Assembly: GCF_900163655.1 (NCBI RefSeq)
Contig: NZ_FWFG01000068.1
Span: 1-64,000, forward strand
Direction: 5' to 3'
DNA: 64,000 bases
From: Brachybacterium nesterenkovii
Lineage (GTDB): Bacteria; Actinomycetota; Actinomycetes; Actinomycetales; Dermabacteraceae
Position 1 is the first letter of the stretch; every line of letters begins with the position of its first letter. A program made the position numbers and the translations under genes. Of this stretch, positions 24,774-33,564 are shown piece after piece. Under the pieces are notes generated by a model. That model ran no database searches and was not told the DNA's origin. It saw only the letters and a program-made list of their open reading frames with translations.

Positions 24774-25526
24774 ATGGATGATCGGACGGCGATGAGAGCG
24801 CACGATGGCGCGGGACAGGGCGGGCAGGGACTCGAGGGCCGCATCGACGCGATCCTCGCGCGGATCGACGCCGCCGCCGAGCGCGCCGGTCGCGCCCCCG
24901 CGGACGTGACGATCCTGCTGGCCACCAAGACCCGCACGGCCGATGAGATCCTCGCGGCCGTCACGGCCCTGCGCGAGCGCGGGCGGCGTGTGGCGGTGGG
25001 GGAGAACCGCATGCAGGAGGCCGCCAAGCACGAGGATCCGCGCCTGCTGGCCCTCGACATCCCGCGCCACGTGATCGGCCGCCTGCAGACCAACAAGGCC
25101 AAGGACGCCGTGGCCTTCGCGAGCGTGATCCACAGCGTCGACCGCGATGACCTGATCGAGGCCCTCGAGCGGCGCTGCGCGCTCGCCGACGTGCAGCGGG
25201 ACGTGATGGTGCAGGTCAACACGTCGGGGGAGGAGTCGAAGGCGGGCTATGCCCCCGACATCGAGGCCGTCCGCGGCGCCCTCGAGCGGATCCGGGCGAC
25301 CGAGCGCCTGCGGTGCATCGGCCTGATGACGATCGGGGCGAACACCGCCGAGGAGACAGCGGTGCGGGCATCGCTGTCGCGGCTGCGGGAGCTGCGCGAC
25401 GAGCTGGGCGAGGTCGAGGTCCGGGAGCTGTCGATGGGTATGAGCGGCGACCTCGAGATCGCCGTCGAGGAGGGCGCGACGATCGTGCGCCTGGGCTCGG
25501 CCGTGTTCGGTCCGCGCGAAGCCTGA
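24774..25526 (+). CDS. YggS/PROSC-family PLP homeostasis protein
   Basis: A 250-residue single-barrel PLP-binding protein. PLP would bind Lys52 in LLATKTRTADE. GENRMQEAAK, HVIGRLQTNKAKD, HSVDRDDLIEAL, VQVNTSGEESKAG, GLMTIG and SMGMSGDLEIAVEEGATIVRLGSAVFG are all present, in order. The family buffers pyridoxal phosphate and has no known catalytic activity. The first 20 residues (Gln/Gly-rich) are extra; the in-frame ATG at 24792 is an alternative. GAGG lies 8 nt before 24774. In actinobacteria yggS is often near cell-division genes; that is not so here. Confidence 0.92.
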   Translation: MDDRTAMRAHDGAGQGGQGLEGRIDAILARIDAAAERAGRAPADVTILLATKTRTADEILAAVTALRERGRRVAVGENRMQEAAKHEDPRLLALDIPRHVIGRLQTNKAKDAVAFASVIHSVDRDDLIEALERRCALADVQRDVMVQVNTSGEESKAGYAPDIEAVRGALERIRATERLRCIGLMTIGANTAEETAVRASLSRLRELRDELGEVEVRELSMGMSGDLEIAVEEGATIVRLGSAVFGPREA

Positions 25527-25575
25527 CAGGCGGCCATCCCTTCGCGGTCGGCGGTGCTCTCTGCCCGTGCCCCTG

Positions 25576-26166
<591 letters not shown>

Positions 26167-26285
26167 GGGATCCAGCCTCCTCCTCGCATCCCCGAGCGTC
26201 ACCCCCGGTGCGGGGGAGGCCCCGTAGCGGGTTCGTGAAGACGGTGCGAAGGTGACGACTCGGGCGTCAGGCGCGATGCGAGCCG

Positions 26286-26313
26286 TCACATTCGGACACA
26301 TGTGGTTATGTGA
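26286..26313. promoter_or_regulatory. Nested inverted repeat, candidate operator
   Basis: TCACAT (26286-26291) and ATGTGA (26308-26313) flank a perfect CACATGTG palindrome (26297-26304). It lies in the divergent region 63 bp before the PLP enzyme start at 26376, in a locally AT-rich patch. A repressor or activator site for the sulfur amino acid genes is possible. Confidence 0.4.
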
Positions 26314-26375
26314 GACCAAAGGCAGGCTTTATGGTGGTCGGCATCCGCTCGCCCGATCGCCTTCCCGGAGGACCC

Positions 26376-27509
26376 GTGCACATCGACACCATCGCCGTCC
26401 AGACGCTCCGCGACCACGAGCACGGCGCCGTCGTCCCGCCCGTGCACCTCGCCTCCACCTTCGAGCTCGACCCCGCCACCGGGGAGGGCGCCTACGCCTA
26501 CCAGCGCGGCTCCAACCCCACCCGCGCCCAGCTCGAGACCGTGCTCGCCGCGCTCGACGGCGCGGAGCACGCCTTCGCCTTCGCGACCGGCATGGCCGCC
26601 ACGGGCGCCGCCTTCGGCCTGCTCGCAGCGGGCGATGAGGTCATCGCCTCGGCGAGCGTCTACGGGGGCACCTACCGCTTCATCGACCGGATCTTCCCCG
26701 CCCGCGACCTGACCGGACGCTTCGTCGACGACCTCGACGCGCTCACGGATGCGGACTTCTCCGAGCGCACCCGCATGGTCTTCATCGAGACCCCGGCCAA
26801 CCCGACGCTGAGCATCACCGACTTGCGCCGCGTGATCGCCCTGGCGCACGACCACGGCGCCCTCGTCGTCGTCGACAACACGTTCATGACGCCCGTGCTG
26901 CAGAAGCCCCTCGCGCTCGGCGCCGACGTCGTCGTGCAGTCCGCGACCAAGTACCTCGCCGGGCACTCCGATCTCCTGGCCGGCGTCGTGACCACGGACG
27001 ACGACGCGATCGCCGAGCAGATCGCGCTCGCGCAGAAGGCCCTGGGCGGCGTCCTCGCCCCCTTCGACGCCTACCGCCTGATCCAGGACATCAAGACCCT
27101 GCCGCTGCGCCTCGAGCGCCAGCAGGCGAGCGCCGTCGCGATCGCCGAGCACCTGCGCTCCCACGAGGCGATCTCCGCGGTGCTCACGCCCGGCTCCGCG
27201 AGCGAGGAGCAGGCCGTCGTCCACGCCTCCCAGGCCTCCGGCCCCGGTGCCGTGCTCTCCTTCGAGCTCGCCGACGGCGTCGACCGCGTCGCCTTCCTCC
27301 GCGCCCTGCGCATCCCCGTCTACGCGGTGAGCCTCGGCGGCGTCGAGTCGCTCATCTGCCACCCCGCGACCATGACGCACGAGGCCATGACCCCCGCGGC
27401 GCGCGCCGCCGCCGGGATCTCCGACGAGCTGCTGCGCCTGTCCGTCGGCATCGAGCACATCGATGACCTCATCGCCGACCTCGACCAGGCGCTCGCCGCC
27501 GCCCGCTGA
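26376..27509 (+). CDS. Cys/Met metabolism PLP-dependent enzyme (cystathionine gamma-lyase/synthase family)
   Basis: A 377-residue fold-type I PLP enzyme. Motifs: PPVHLASTFELDP, YAYQRGSNPTRAQLE, FATGMAA, SVYGGTYR, ETPANPTLSI, VVDNTFMTP and the PLP lysine Lys192 in QSATKYLAGHSDLLAG; SLGGVESLICHPATMTHEAM near the end. The family includes cystathionine gamma-synthase, gamma-lyase and methionine gamma-lyase, which motifs alone do not separate. The polar amino acid ABC genes directly downstream favour use of an imported sulfur amino acid, perhaps cystine. The start is GTG at 26376, with GGAGGA just before it; an in-frame ATG at 26310 has no ribosome site. Confidence 0.9.
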   Translation: MHIDTIAVQTLRDHEHGAVVPPVHLASTFELDPATGEGAYAYQRGSNPTRAQLETVLAALDGAEHAFAFATGMAATGAAFGLLAAGDEVIASASVYGGTYRFIDRIFPARDLTGRFVDDLDALTDADFSERTRMVFIETPANPTLSITDLRRVIALAHDHGALVVVDNTFMTPVLQKPLALGADVVVQSATKYLAGHSDLLAGVVTTDDDAIAEQIALAQKALGGVLAPFDAYRLIQDIKTLPLRLERQQASAVAIAEHLRSHEAISAVLTPGSASEEQAVVHASQASGPGAVLSFELADGVDRVAFLRALRIPVYAVSLGGVESLICHPATMTHEAMTPAARAAAGISDELLRLSVGIEHIDDLIADLDQALAAAR

Positions 27510-27510
27510 C

Positions 27511-27562
27511 CCGGCGCCCGAAGACCCGGCGCCCGAAGACCCCGCGCCCGAAGACCCCGCGC
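27511..27562. repeat. 15-bp tandem repeat, about 3.4 units
   Basis: CCGGCGCCCGAAGAC is repeated at 27511-27525 and 27526-27540, then as CCCGCGCCCGAAGAC at 27541-27555 and a partial unit. It lies just after the PLP enzyme stop codon. In one frame it would read PAPED repeats, but there is no start signal. Confidence 0.9.
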
Positions 27563-27639
27563 CGCCTGCTGGCCCGGCGCCGCCCGTCACCGCTGCACCC
27601 ATCGCCCCGCCGCATCCGCCTCGCACCCCTGGAGCCATC

Positions 27640-28506
27640 ATGACCCCCGCACGCCACCTCGCCCGCCGCACCGCCGTCGCCCGCCGCACCGCATTGGCCC
27701 TCGGGCCCGCCGCCGTGCTCGCGACCCTCGCCGCCTGCGGCCCGTCCCAGAACCGGGATGCGAGCGGATCCGCCGCATCCGGCACGCCCGCCGCGGAGGA
27801 CCTGCTCGAGCGCATCCGCGCCGACAAGAAGGTCCGCATCGGCATCGAGGGCACCTACAAGCCCTACGCCTTCCACGACGACTCCGGCGCCCTCGTCGGC
27901 TTCGAGAAGGAGATCGCGGACGCGATCGCCGCAGGCCTGGGCGCCGAGCCCGAGTACATCGAGACCGAGTGGGACTCGCTGATCGCAGGCCTCGACGTCG
28001 ACAAGTACGACCTCGTCATCAACAACGTCGGCATCACCGACGAGCGCAAGAAGAAGTACCTGTTCTCCCAGCCCTACGCGCAGACCGCCGGGCGCATCGC
28101 CGTCGCCGAGGACTCCGACATCCAGACCCTCGCCGACGTCTCCGGCCGCACCGCGGCGCAGACCGCGACGAGCAACTGGGCCCAGGCCATGACCGACCTC
28201 GGTGCCCAGATCCTCCCCGTCCAGGGCTTCGCCGAGGGCATCGAGCTCGTGCTGCAAGGCCGCGCGGACGCGATCGGCAACGACCTCGTCTCCTTCAACA
28301 CCTACCGCGAGGAGCAGCCGGACGCCGCTTTCCGCCTGCTCGAGGAGCCGCTGCCGACGAACGCGACCGTGGGCGTCATCATGCCGTCGGGCCAGGAGGC
28401 GCTGCGGGGCGCGGTCGACGAGGTCATCACGCGCATGAAGGACGACGGCTCGCTGGCGGCGATCTACCAGCAGTGGGTGGGGCTGGACCTCACCCCGCAG
28501 GGCTGA
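27640..28506 (+). CDS. Amino acid ABC transporter substrate-binding lipoprotein
   Basis: A 288-residue family 3 solute-binding protein. The signal peptide ends in the lipobox LAAC (Cys near residue 32), so it is anchored to the outer face of the membrane. The mature domain starts with VRIGIEGTYKPYAFHDDSGALVGFEKEIADAIA, then TEWDSLIAGLDVDKYDLVINNVGITDERKKKYLFSQPY, the usual two-lobe layout, and ends LAAIYQQWVGLDLTPQG. TEWDSLIAGLDVDKYD and the N-lobe resemble cystine-binding proteins (TcyA/FliY). GGAG lies 5 nt before the ATG. It is 4 bp from the permease gene, in one operon. Confidence 0.9.
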   Translation: MTPARHLARRTAVARRTALALGPAAVLATLAACGPSQNRDASGSAASGTPAAEDLLERIRADKKVRIGIEGTYKPYAFHDDSGALVGFEKEIADAIAAGLGAEPEYIETEWDSLIAGLDVDKYDLVINNVGITDERKKKYLFSQPYAQTAGRIAVAEDSDIQTLADVSGRTAAQTATSNWAQAMTDLGAQILPVQGFAEGIELVLQGRADAIGNDLVSFNTYREEQPDAAFRLLEEPLPTNATVGVIMPSGQEALRGAVDEVITRMKDDGSLAAIYQQWVGLDLTPQG

Positions 28507-28510
28507 GCGA

Positions 28511-29179
28511 ATGGGACGCGCCCTCGAGCTGTGGACCAGCTCGCTGCCCCGCCTCCTCGAGGCCACCATCGCCGTCACGATCCCCCTCTCGCTCGCGGCC
28601 TTCGCCCTGGCCCTCGTGATCGCCGCCGCGGTCGCGCTCGTGCGCCTGTACGCGCCCGCCCCGCTGCGGGCCCTGGCCTCGGCGTACGTGTGGGTCTTCC
28701 GCGGCACGCCGCTGGTGGTGCAGCTGTTCATCGTGTTCTTCGGGCTGCCGAACGTCGGCATCGTGCTGCCCGCCTTCGCAGCGGCCGTCGTCACGCTGGC
28801 CCTGAACACGGGCGCCTACGCCTCCGAGGCGATCCGCGCGGCGATCCTGTCGATCCCGCGCGGCCAGTTCGAGGCGGCGCAGACGCTGAACCTCTCGCGC
28901 CGCGACACGTTCCGGCGGGTCGTCGCGCCGCAGGGGCTGCGCATCGCGCTGCCGCCGCTGGCCAACGACTTCATCGACCTGGTCAAGGGGACGAGCCTGG
29001 TCTTCGCGATCACCCTCGTCGACGTGTTCCAGGTGGGCCGCCAGATCGCGGCGACCACGTTCGAGCCGCTCGTCCTGTACGTCGAGGTCGCCGCGATCTA
29101 CCTCGTCATCGTGTCCCTGCTGAGCCTCGCGCAGTCCCAGCTCGAGAAGAGGGTGTCCCGCCATGTCCGCAGCAGCTGA
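28511..29179 (+). CDS. Polar amino acid ABC transporter permease
   Basis: A 222-residue HisM/GlnP-type membrane subunit with about five TM segments. The EAA loop is EAAQTLNLSRRDTFRRVVAPQGLRIALPPLAND. VFRGTPLVVQLFIVFFGLP is a typical family segment, as is ALNTGAYASEAIRAAILSIPRGQ. It overlaps the ATPase gene by 17 bp, so translation is coupled. A homodimer of this subunit would form the channel, since only one permease gene is present. Confidence 0.93.
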   Translation: MGRALELWTSSLPRLLEATIAVTIPLSLAAFALALVIAAAVALVRLYAPAPLRALASAYVWVFRGTPLVVQLFIVFFGLPNVGIVLPAFAAAVVTLALNTGAYASEAIRAAILSIPRGQFEAAQTLNLSRRDTFRRVVAPQGLRIALPPLANDFIDLVKGTSLVFAITLVDVFQVGRQIAATTFEPLVLYVEVAAIYLVIVSLLSLAQSQLEKRVSRHVRSS

Positions 29180-29960
29180 GCCCGGAAGCGCCGCGCCCTC
29201 AGACCCCGCCGCGTCGGCGCCCGCCGTCAGGATCCGCGGCCTGCGCGCCGAGTTCGGGAGCCTCGTGGCCCTCGACGACGTCTCCCTCGACATCCCGCGC
29301 TCGCGCACGACGGTGCTGCTGGGGCCGTCGGGCTCGGGCAAGTCCACCCTCCTGCGCTCGATCAACCTCCTCGAGCGCCCGAGCGCCGGCACGATCGACC
29401 TGGGCGACGGGCCGGTCGAGCTCGGCGGGCGCCTGAGCCGCCGCACGGTCCGGGCGGTGCGGGCCCGCTCGACGATGGTCTTCCAGCAGTTCAACCTCTT
29501 CGCCCACCTGACGGCGCTCGGCAACGTGACGCTCGCGCCGATCGCGACCCGCGGTCTGGGGCGCGCCGAGGCGGAGGCGCGCGGGCAGGAGCTGCTGGCG
29601 AAGGTGGGGCTGGCCGACAAGGCCGACGCCTACCCCGATCGCCTCTCCGGCGGGCAGCAGCAGCGCGTCGCGATCGCCCGGGCGCTCGCGATGGAGCCCG
29701 ATGTGCTCCTGTTCGACGAGCCCACCTCGGCGCTCGACCCGGAGCTCGCCGCCGAGGTCGTCGCCGTGCTGGCGGACCTCGCCCGCGAGGATCGCACCCT
29801 CGTGGTCGTCACCCACTCGCTCGCCTTCGCGCAGCGCGTGGCGGACAAGGTGGTGTTCCTCGAGGGCGGGCGCGTGCTGCTCGACGACGAGCCCGGCGCG
29901 TTCTTCGACAGCGACGATGAGCGCCTGGTGCGCTTCCGGGACGTCATCGGCTCCGTCTGA
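29163..29960 (+). CDS. Polar amino acid ABC transporter ATP-binding protein
   Basis: A 265-residue ATPase that powers the importer. Walker A is GPSGSGKST (Lys60), Q loop FQQFNLF, signature LSGGQQQRVAIARALA, Walker B LLFDEPTSALDPE and H loop VVTHS. The first 22 residues are an Ala/Pro/Ser-rich extension before the nucleotide-binding domain. Last gene of the binding protein-permease-ATPase set, and similar to TcyC/GlnQ. A candidate promoter for the next gene follows at 30025, so the unit probably ends here. Confidence 0.93.
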   Translation: MSAAAEPGSAAPSDPAASAPAVRIRGLRAEFGSLVALDDVSLDIPRSRTTVLLGPSGSGKSTLLRSINLLERPSAGTIDLGDGPVELGGRLSRRTVRAVRARSTMVFQQFNLFAHLTALGNVTLAPIATRGLGRAEAEARGQELLAKVGLADKADAYPDRLSGGQQQRVAIARALAMEPDVLLFDEPTSALDPELAAEVVAVLADLAREDRTLVVVTHSLAFAQRVADKVVFLEGGRVLLDDEPGAFFDSDDERLVRFRDVIGSV

Positions 29961-30024
29961 GCCGACCGCGCGATCCGGCGCGGTGCGCCCTGAGCGGAAC
30001 CGGCGCTCCGGCGCGCCCCAGGCA

Positions 30025-30054
30025 CAGACAGTCCTCATCGCCCGCCGATATGGT
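30025..30054 (+). promoter_or_regulatory. Candidate sigma-A promoter of the Bax1-I gene
   Basis: CAGACA at 30025-30030 and TATGGT at 30049-30054, 18 bp apart. The leader to the ATG at 30117 would be about 55 nt. Confidence 0.5.
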
Positions 30055-30116
30055 GGTGCGTGCCGGTGCGTCGCCCGAGCGCGTTCCCGGACCCGTCCGG
30101 CCCTGAAGGAGGAGCC

Positions 30117-31082
30117 ATGGCTCGTCACAATCTCATCCTCGGCAACGACCGAGCGTTCACCGGCACGTACGCCGGATTCGACGGCGGTCGCGTCGACGAC
30201 CGCCAGGCCCCACGTGACCCCTACGGCGGCGCGCAGGGCTACGCCTCGCCCCAGTACGGCCAGTCGGCGCAGTACGGCCAGCCCGCGCAGGGCCAGCACG
30301 GCCAGGCGACCGAGTACGGTCAGCAGGCCCCGCGCCGCGAGGACCTCGAGGCGATGTACGCGCGCCCGTCGGCTACCGGGCACGACACCGGCCGCATGAC
30401 CATGCGCGACGCCCTCAACGCGATCACCGCGACGCTGGGCGTCGTCGTCCTCGTCGGTGCCGCCGTCATGGCCGCACCGATCGCCCTGGGCCTGGCCCTG
30501 GGCACGCAGGGCGCGGAGCTCGGCTACGGCCTGGCGATGATCGCGACCCTCGTAGGCCTCGTCGGCGGTCTCGTCCTCGGCCTCGTCAACGCCTTCAAGA
30601 AGCAGCCGTCGGCGTTCCTCGTGCTCGCCTACGCCGTCTTCGAGGGCCTGCTGCTGGGCGGCATCTCCACGAGCTTCGAGGTGATCTACCCGGGCATCGT
30701 GCTGCAGGCCGTCATGGGCACCCTCGCCGTCGCGACCACCATCCTGGTGCTGTTCCGCGTGGGCGTGCTGCGCACCTCGCCCCGCCTGACGAAGATCTTC
30801 ATGGTCGCGATGCTCGCCTACCTGGGCTTCTGCCTCGTGAACATCGGCATGCTGGCCATCACGGGCACGGACCTGCGCAGAGGGATGCTGGGTCTGGCGA
30901 TCGGAGCCCTCGCCGTGCTCATGGCCTCGTACTCGCTGGTCATGGACTTCGAGGACGTCCAGCGCGGCGTCTCCAACGGCGTCCCGCGGGTCTTCGCCTG
31001 GCGCTGCGCCTTCGGCCTTGCCGCGACGCTCGTGTGGATGTACATTGAGATCCTGCGCATCTTCTCGATCTTCCGCGACTGA
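30117..31082 (+). CDS. Bax inhibitor-1/YccA family membrane protein
   Basis: A 321-residue protein. Residues 1-95 are a cytoplasmic, Gln/Tyr/Gly-rich segment with YGQ repeats (SPQYGQSAQYGQPAQGQ). About seven TM segments follow. Family marks include the stretch PSAFLVLAYAVFEGLLLGGIS and near the end ASYSLVMDFEDVQRGVSNGVP, which carries the aspartates typical of the family's di-aspartyl pH sensor. YccA/YetJ relatives behave as pH-sensitive calcium leak channels or FtsH modulators; the role here is not known. AAGGAGGAG precedes the ATG. The neighbour cls is separated by a terminator. Confidence 0.9.
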   Translation: MARHNLILGNDRAFTGTYAGFDGGRVDDRQAPRDPYGGAQGYASPQYGQSAQYGQPAQGQHGQATEYGQQAPRREDLEAMYARPSATGHDTGRMTMRDALNAITATLGVVVLVGAAVMAAPIALGLALGTQGAELGYGLAMIATLVGLVGGLVLGLVNAFKKQPSAFLVLAYAVFEGLLLGGISTSFEVIYPGIVLQAVMGTLAVATTILVLFRVGVLRTSPRLTKIFMVAMLAYLGFCLVNIGMLAITGTDLRRGMLGLAIGALAVLMASYSLVMDFEDVQRGVSNGVPRVFAWRCAFGLAATLVWMYIEILRIFSIFRD

Positions 31083-31119
31083 CGGAGCGCCGCCCCGCTC
31101 ATCGGGGCGCGCATCGACG

Positions 31120-31152
31120 ACGGGTCCGGCACCGCTGCGGTGCCGGACCCGT
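31120..31152 (+). terminator. Strong hairpin terminator after the Bax1-I gene
   Basis: A perfect 15-bp stem (31120-31134, ACGGGTCCGGCACCG, with 31138-31152) closed by loop CTG. A smaller GCCCCG/CGGGGC hairpin at 31092-31108 precedes it. No T-tract, as is usual in high-GC actinobacteria. Confidence 0.8.
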
Positions 31153-31159
31153 CTCCGCA

Positions 31160-31210
31160 GGGCACCGGGGTAACGAGGGCACCAGGTAACGAGGGCACCG
31201 GGGAATCGGA
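31160..31210. repeat. Three imperfect 16-18-bp direct repeats before cls
   Basis: Units begin GGGCACC(G/A)GG and end TAACGA or AATCGGA, at 31160-31176, 31177-31192 and 31193-31210. They lie just upstream of the cardiolipin synthase ribosome site. Confidence 0.8.
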
Positions 31211-31224
31211 GGGGGAAGCAGGGC

Positions 31225-32712
31225 ATGGACAGCATGTGGGCGTGGATCGTCGCGCACTGGCCGGTGGCCTCGACGACGCTCTACACGCTCGTCGACGTGG
31301 TCCTGCGCCTGGTCGCGATCGTCGTCGTCCCCCGCAACCGGCGTCCCGCCTCCGCGATCGCGTGGCTGCTGGCGATCATGGCGCTGCCGATCGTCGGCTT
31401 CCCCCTGTACTTGATGCTGGGCAAGGCGCAGTTGCCGCGGCGGCGCCGCGAGAAGCAGCGCGTGGTCAACCGCCTCATGCGCGGGCGCGCCCAGGACATC
31501 CCGGACTCCGAGCTCGACGACGACAGCCCCAGCTGGCTGCAGAGCGCCGTCCAGCTCAACCGCGAGCTCGGCGCCTACCCGCTCACCGGCAACAACTCCG
31601 CGGACCTCGAGACCGACTACGAGCGCACCCTCGCGCGCATGGCCGCGGACATCCGCTCCGCCCGCGACAGCGTCCACGCGCTCTTCTACACGATGGGCCT
31701 CGATGAGGTGACCGAGGACTTCTTCGCAGCCCTCGGGGAGGCGGCCGAGCGCGGCGTGACGGTGCGCGTGCTCTACGACCACTTCGGCTCCGCGACCCAC
31801 CGCCGGGTCTACCGGGCCATGAAGCACCACCTGGACGCCTGCGGCATCGAGCACTACCCGATGATGCCGATCAAGCCGTTCCACGACGGCGCCCTCCAGC
31901 GCCCGGACCTGCGCAACCACCGCAAGGTGCTCGTCGTCGACGGCGAGGTCGCCTGGATGGGCAGCCAGAACATCATCGCCCGCCACTACGACAAGCGCGC
32001 GAACATCCGCCGCGGACTGCGCTGGCAGGAGACGATGGTGCGTCTGCGCGGCCCGATCGTCTCCGAGCTCAACCTGCTGTTCGCGACCGACTGGTTCTTC
32101 GAGTCCGACGAGTTCCTCGCGGAGTCCGAGCTGGTGCGCCACTCGCCCGACACGTCCGGCTCCTTCGAGTGCCAGATCCTGCCCTCGGGCCCCGGCTTCG
32201 TGCTCGAGAACAACCTGCTGCTGTTCAACCAGCTGTTCTACAGCGCCCGCGAGCGGATCGTCGCGGTCTCCCCGTACTTCGTGCCCGACGAGACGATGCA
32301 CGCGGCCCTCATCACCGCCGCCAAGCGCGGGGTGCAGGTCCAGCTGCTCGTCTCCAAGGCCGCCGACCAGTTCATCGTCTCCCACGCCCAGCGCTCCTAC
32401 TACTCCCCGCTGCTCGAGGCTGGCGTCGAGATCTGGGAGTTCGAGGAGCCCTACATCCTGCACGCCAAGCACATCACCATCGACGACTCGGTGACGGTGA
32501 TCGGCTCCTCGAACATGGACATCCGCTCGTTCCTGCTGGACATGGAGTCCTCGCTGATGATCGGCGGCTGCGACTTCATCGAGCGGATGCGCGAGATCGA
32601 GGACGGCTACCGCGCGCGCTCGACCCGTCTGGATCCGTCCGAGTGGGCGCAGCGCTCCTTCCCGCGCCGCACGCTCGACAACCTCTGCCGCCTGGCTTCC
32701 GCGATCGTCTGA
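31225..32712 (+). CDS. cls: Cardiolipin synthase, phospholipase D type
   Basis: A 495-residue membrane enzyme that joins two phosphatidylglycerols (or a related pair of phospholipids) into cardiolipin. Two N-terminal TM segments (about 17-36 and 43-65) are followed by two PLD domains. The HKD motifs are complete: His232, Lys234, Asp239 in NHRKVLVVDGEVAWMGSQN, and His413, Lys415, Asp420 in LHAKHITIDDSVTVIGSSN. YSPYFVPDE and ADQFIVSHAQRSYY lie in between. A purine-rich GGAGGGGGAAG lies before the ATG. The gene is transcribed alone. Confidence 0.93.
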   Translation: MDSMWAWIVAHWPVASTTLYTLVDVVLRLVAIVVVPRNRRPASAIAWLLAIMALPIVGFPLYLMLGKAQLPRRRREKQRVVNRLMRGRAQDIPDSELDDDSPSWLQSAVQLNRELGAYPLTGNNSADLETDYERTLARMAADIRSARDSVHALFYTMGLDEVTEDFFAALGEAAERGVTVRVLYDHFGSATHRRVYRAMKHHLDACGIEHYPMMPIKPFHDGALQRPDLRNHRKVLVVDGEVAWMGSQNIIARHYDKRANIRRGLRWQETMVRLRGPIVSELNLLFATDWFFESDEFLAESELVRHSPDTSGSFECQILPSGPGFVLENNLLLFNQLFYSARERIVAVSPYFVPDETMHAALITAAKRGVQVQLLVSKAADQFIVSHAQRSYYSPLLEAGVEIWEFEEPYILHAKHITIDDSVTVIGSSNMDIRSFLLDMESSLMIGGCDFIERMREIEDGYRARSTRLDPSEWAQRSFPRRTLDNLCRLASAIV

Positions 32713-32793
32713 CCGCGCCGCTCAGCGGGTCGCAGAACGGGGGCGCAGGCGGCGCTCAGGGGTGCGGGCGGCGCCCACGGCTTACGGGGGCGC

Positions 32794-33564
32794 TCAGACC
32801 ACGACGAGGGTCTGGATCGCGGCGTCCCGCTTCGCCTGCAGGTCCGTGTTCTCCCGGGGGATGTCGGAGAAGAACAGGACCGGGCCGTCGGGGGCGTCCA
32901 GGACGATGGCGGTCAGGATCGTGCCCGAGGTCTTCGTGAGCTTGTGCTGGTCGAAGACCAGCACGGCGTCGGTGCGGTGCCCTGACAGGCCGCCGATCTC
33001 GACGGCCTCGGTGGTCCTGGACTCGACATGGCGCTTGGAGACCATCGAGTCCCACGGACCCGAGGACCCGGCGAAGCAGTCGACCACGCGCTGGGCCGCC
33101 TTCTCGGTGCCCGGGAACTCATAGCCCGGCTGCCAGACGACGCCGCCAACGGCCATGAGCGCCACCCAGTTCTCGTCGACGGGCGTCGTGATCACCGAGA
33201 CGTCGTCCAGGGCCGGCACGTACGGCAGGGACGTCTGGTGCTGCCAGTCGATGCCCTGGGGGACCGCCATCTGCAGCCCGCCGCCGGCGATGCGCCCGCT
33301 CGGGTCGACCGAGGTGCGCTTCTCCTCCGCGTTGTACCAGCAGAACTCCGCCTCCCCGGTCGGGGTGATCGCCGGGTCCGGGGTCGGCACCGGATCGGTC
33401 GCGGGCACGGTGGTGTCGATGCTCGTGGCCGACGCCGTCGGCGGATCACCGCCGCCCGCGCCCCCGCGGAGCACGAGGAAGGCGACCGTGCCGCCGATGA
33501 TGAGGGCGAACACGGCCGCGAAGGCGACGGCTCCGGCCAGCAGGATCTTCGTGCGGCTGCTCAT
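32794..33564 (-). CDS. Membrane-anchored protein of unknown function, second of paralogous pair
   Basis: A 256-residue protein with one N-terminal TM anchor (ILLAGAVAFAAVFALIIGGTVAFLVL), a Thr/Pro linker (residues about 38-70) and an extracytoplasmic domain of about 180 residues. It shares with the upstream product GGGLQ(M/Y), a W..V..VG.VVWP-like strand, YEFPGTEKAAQRVVDCFAGSSG versus AYPGSEQAAITIFQCYATSSG, and a domain end with Ile/Val strands. No known domain recognised. Its ATG overlaps the upstream stop by 4 bp. Perhaps a sensor or cell-wall-associated protein; this is a guess. Confidence 0.75.
   Translation of the reverse strand: MSSRTKILLAGAVAFAAVFALIIGGTVAFLVLRGGAGGGDPPTASATSIDTTVPATDPVPTPDPAITPTGEAEFCWYNAEEKRTSVDPSGRIAGGGLQMAVPQGIDWQHQTSLPYVPALDDVSVITTPVDENWVALMAVGGVVWQPGYEFPGTEKAAQRVVDCFAGSSGPWDSMVSKRHVESRTTEAVEIGGLSGHRTDAVLVFDQHKLTKTSGTILTAIVLDAPDGPVLFFSDIPRENTDLQAKRDAAIQTLVVV

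Noticed and set aside
27511-27639. Start of the solute-binding protein upstream of 27640, giving PAPED repeats
   Set aside because: It would remove the signal peptide from the N-terminus. GGAG and the lipobox fix the start at 27640.
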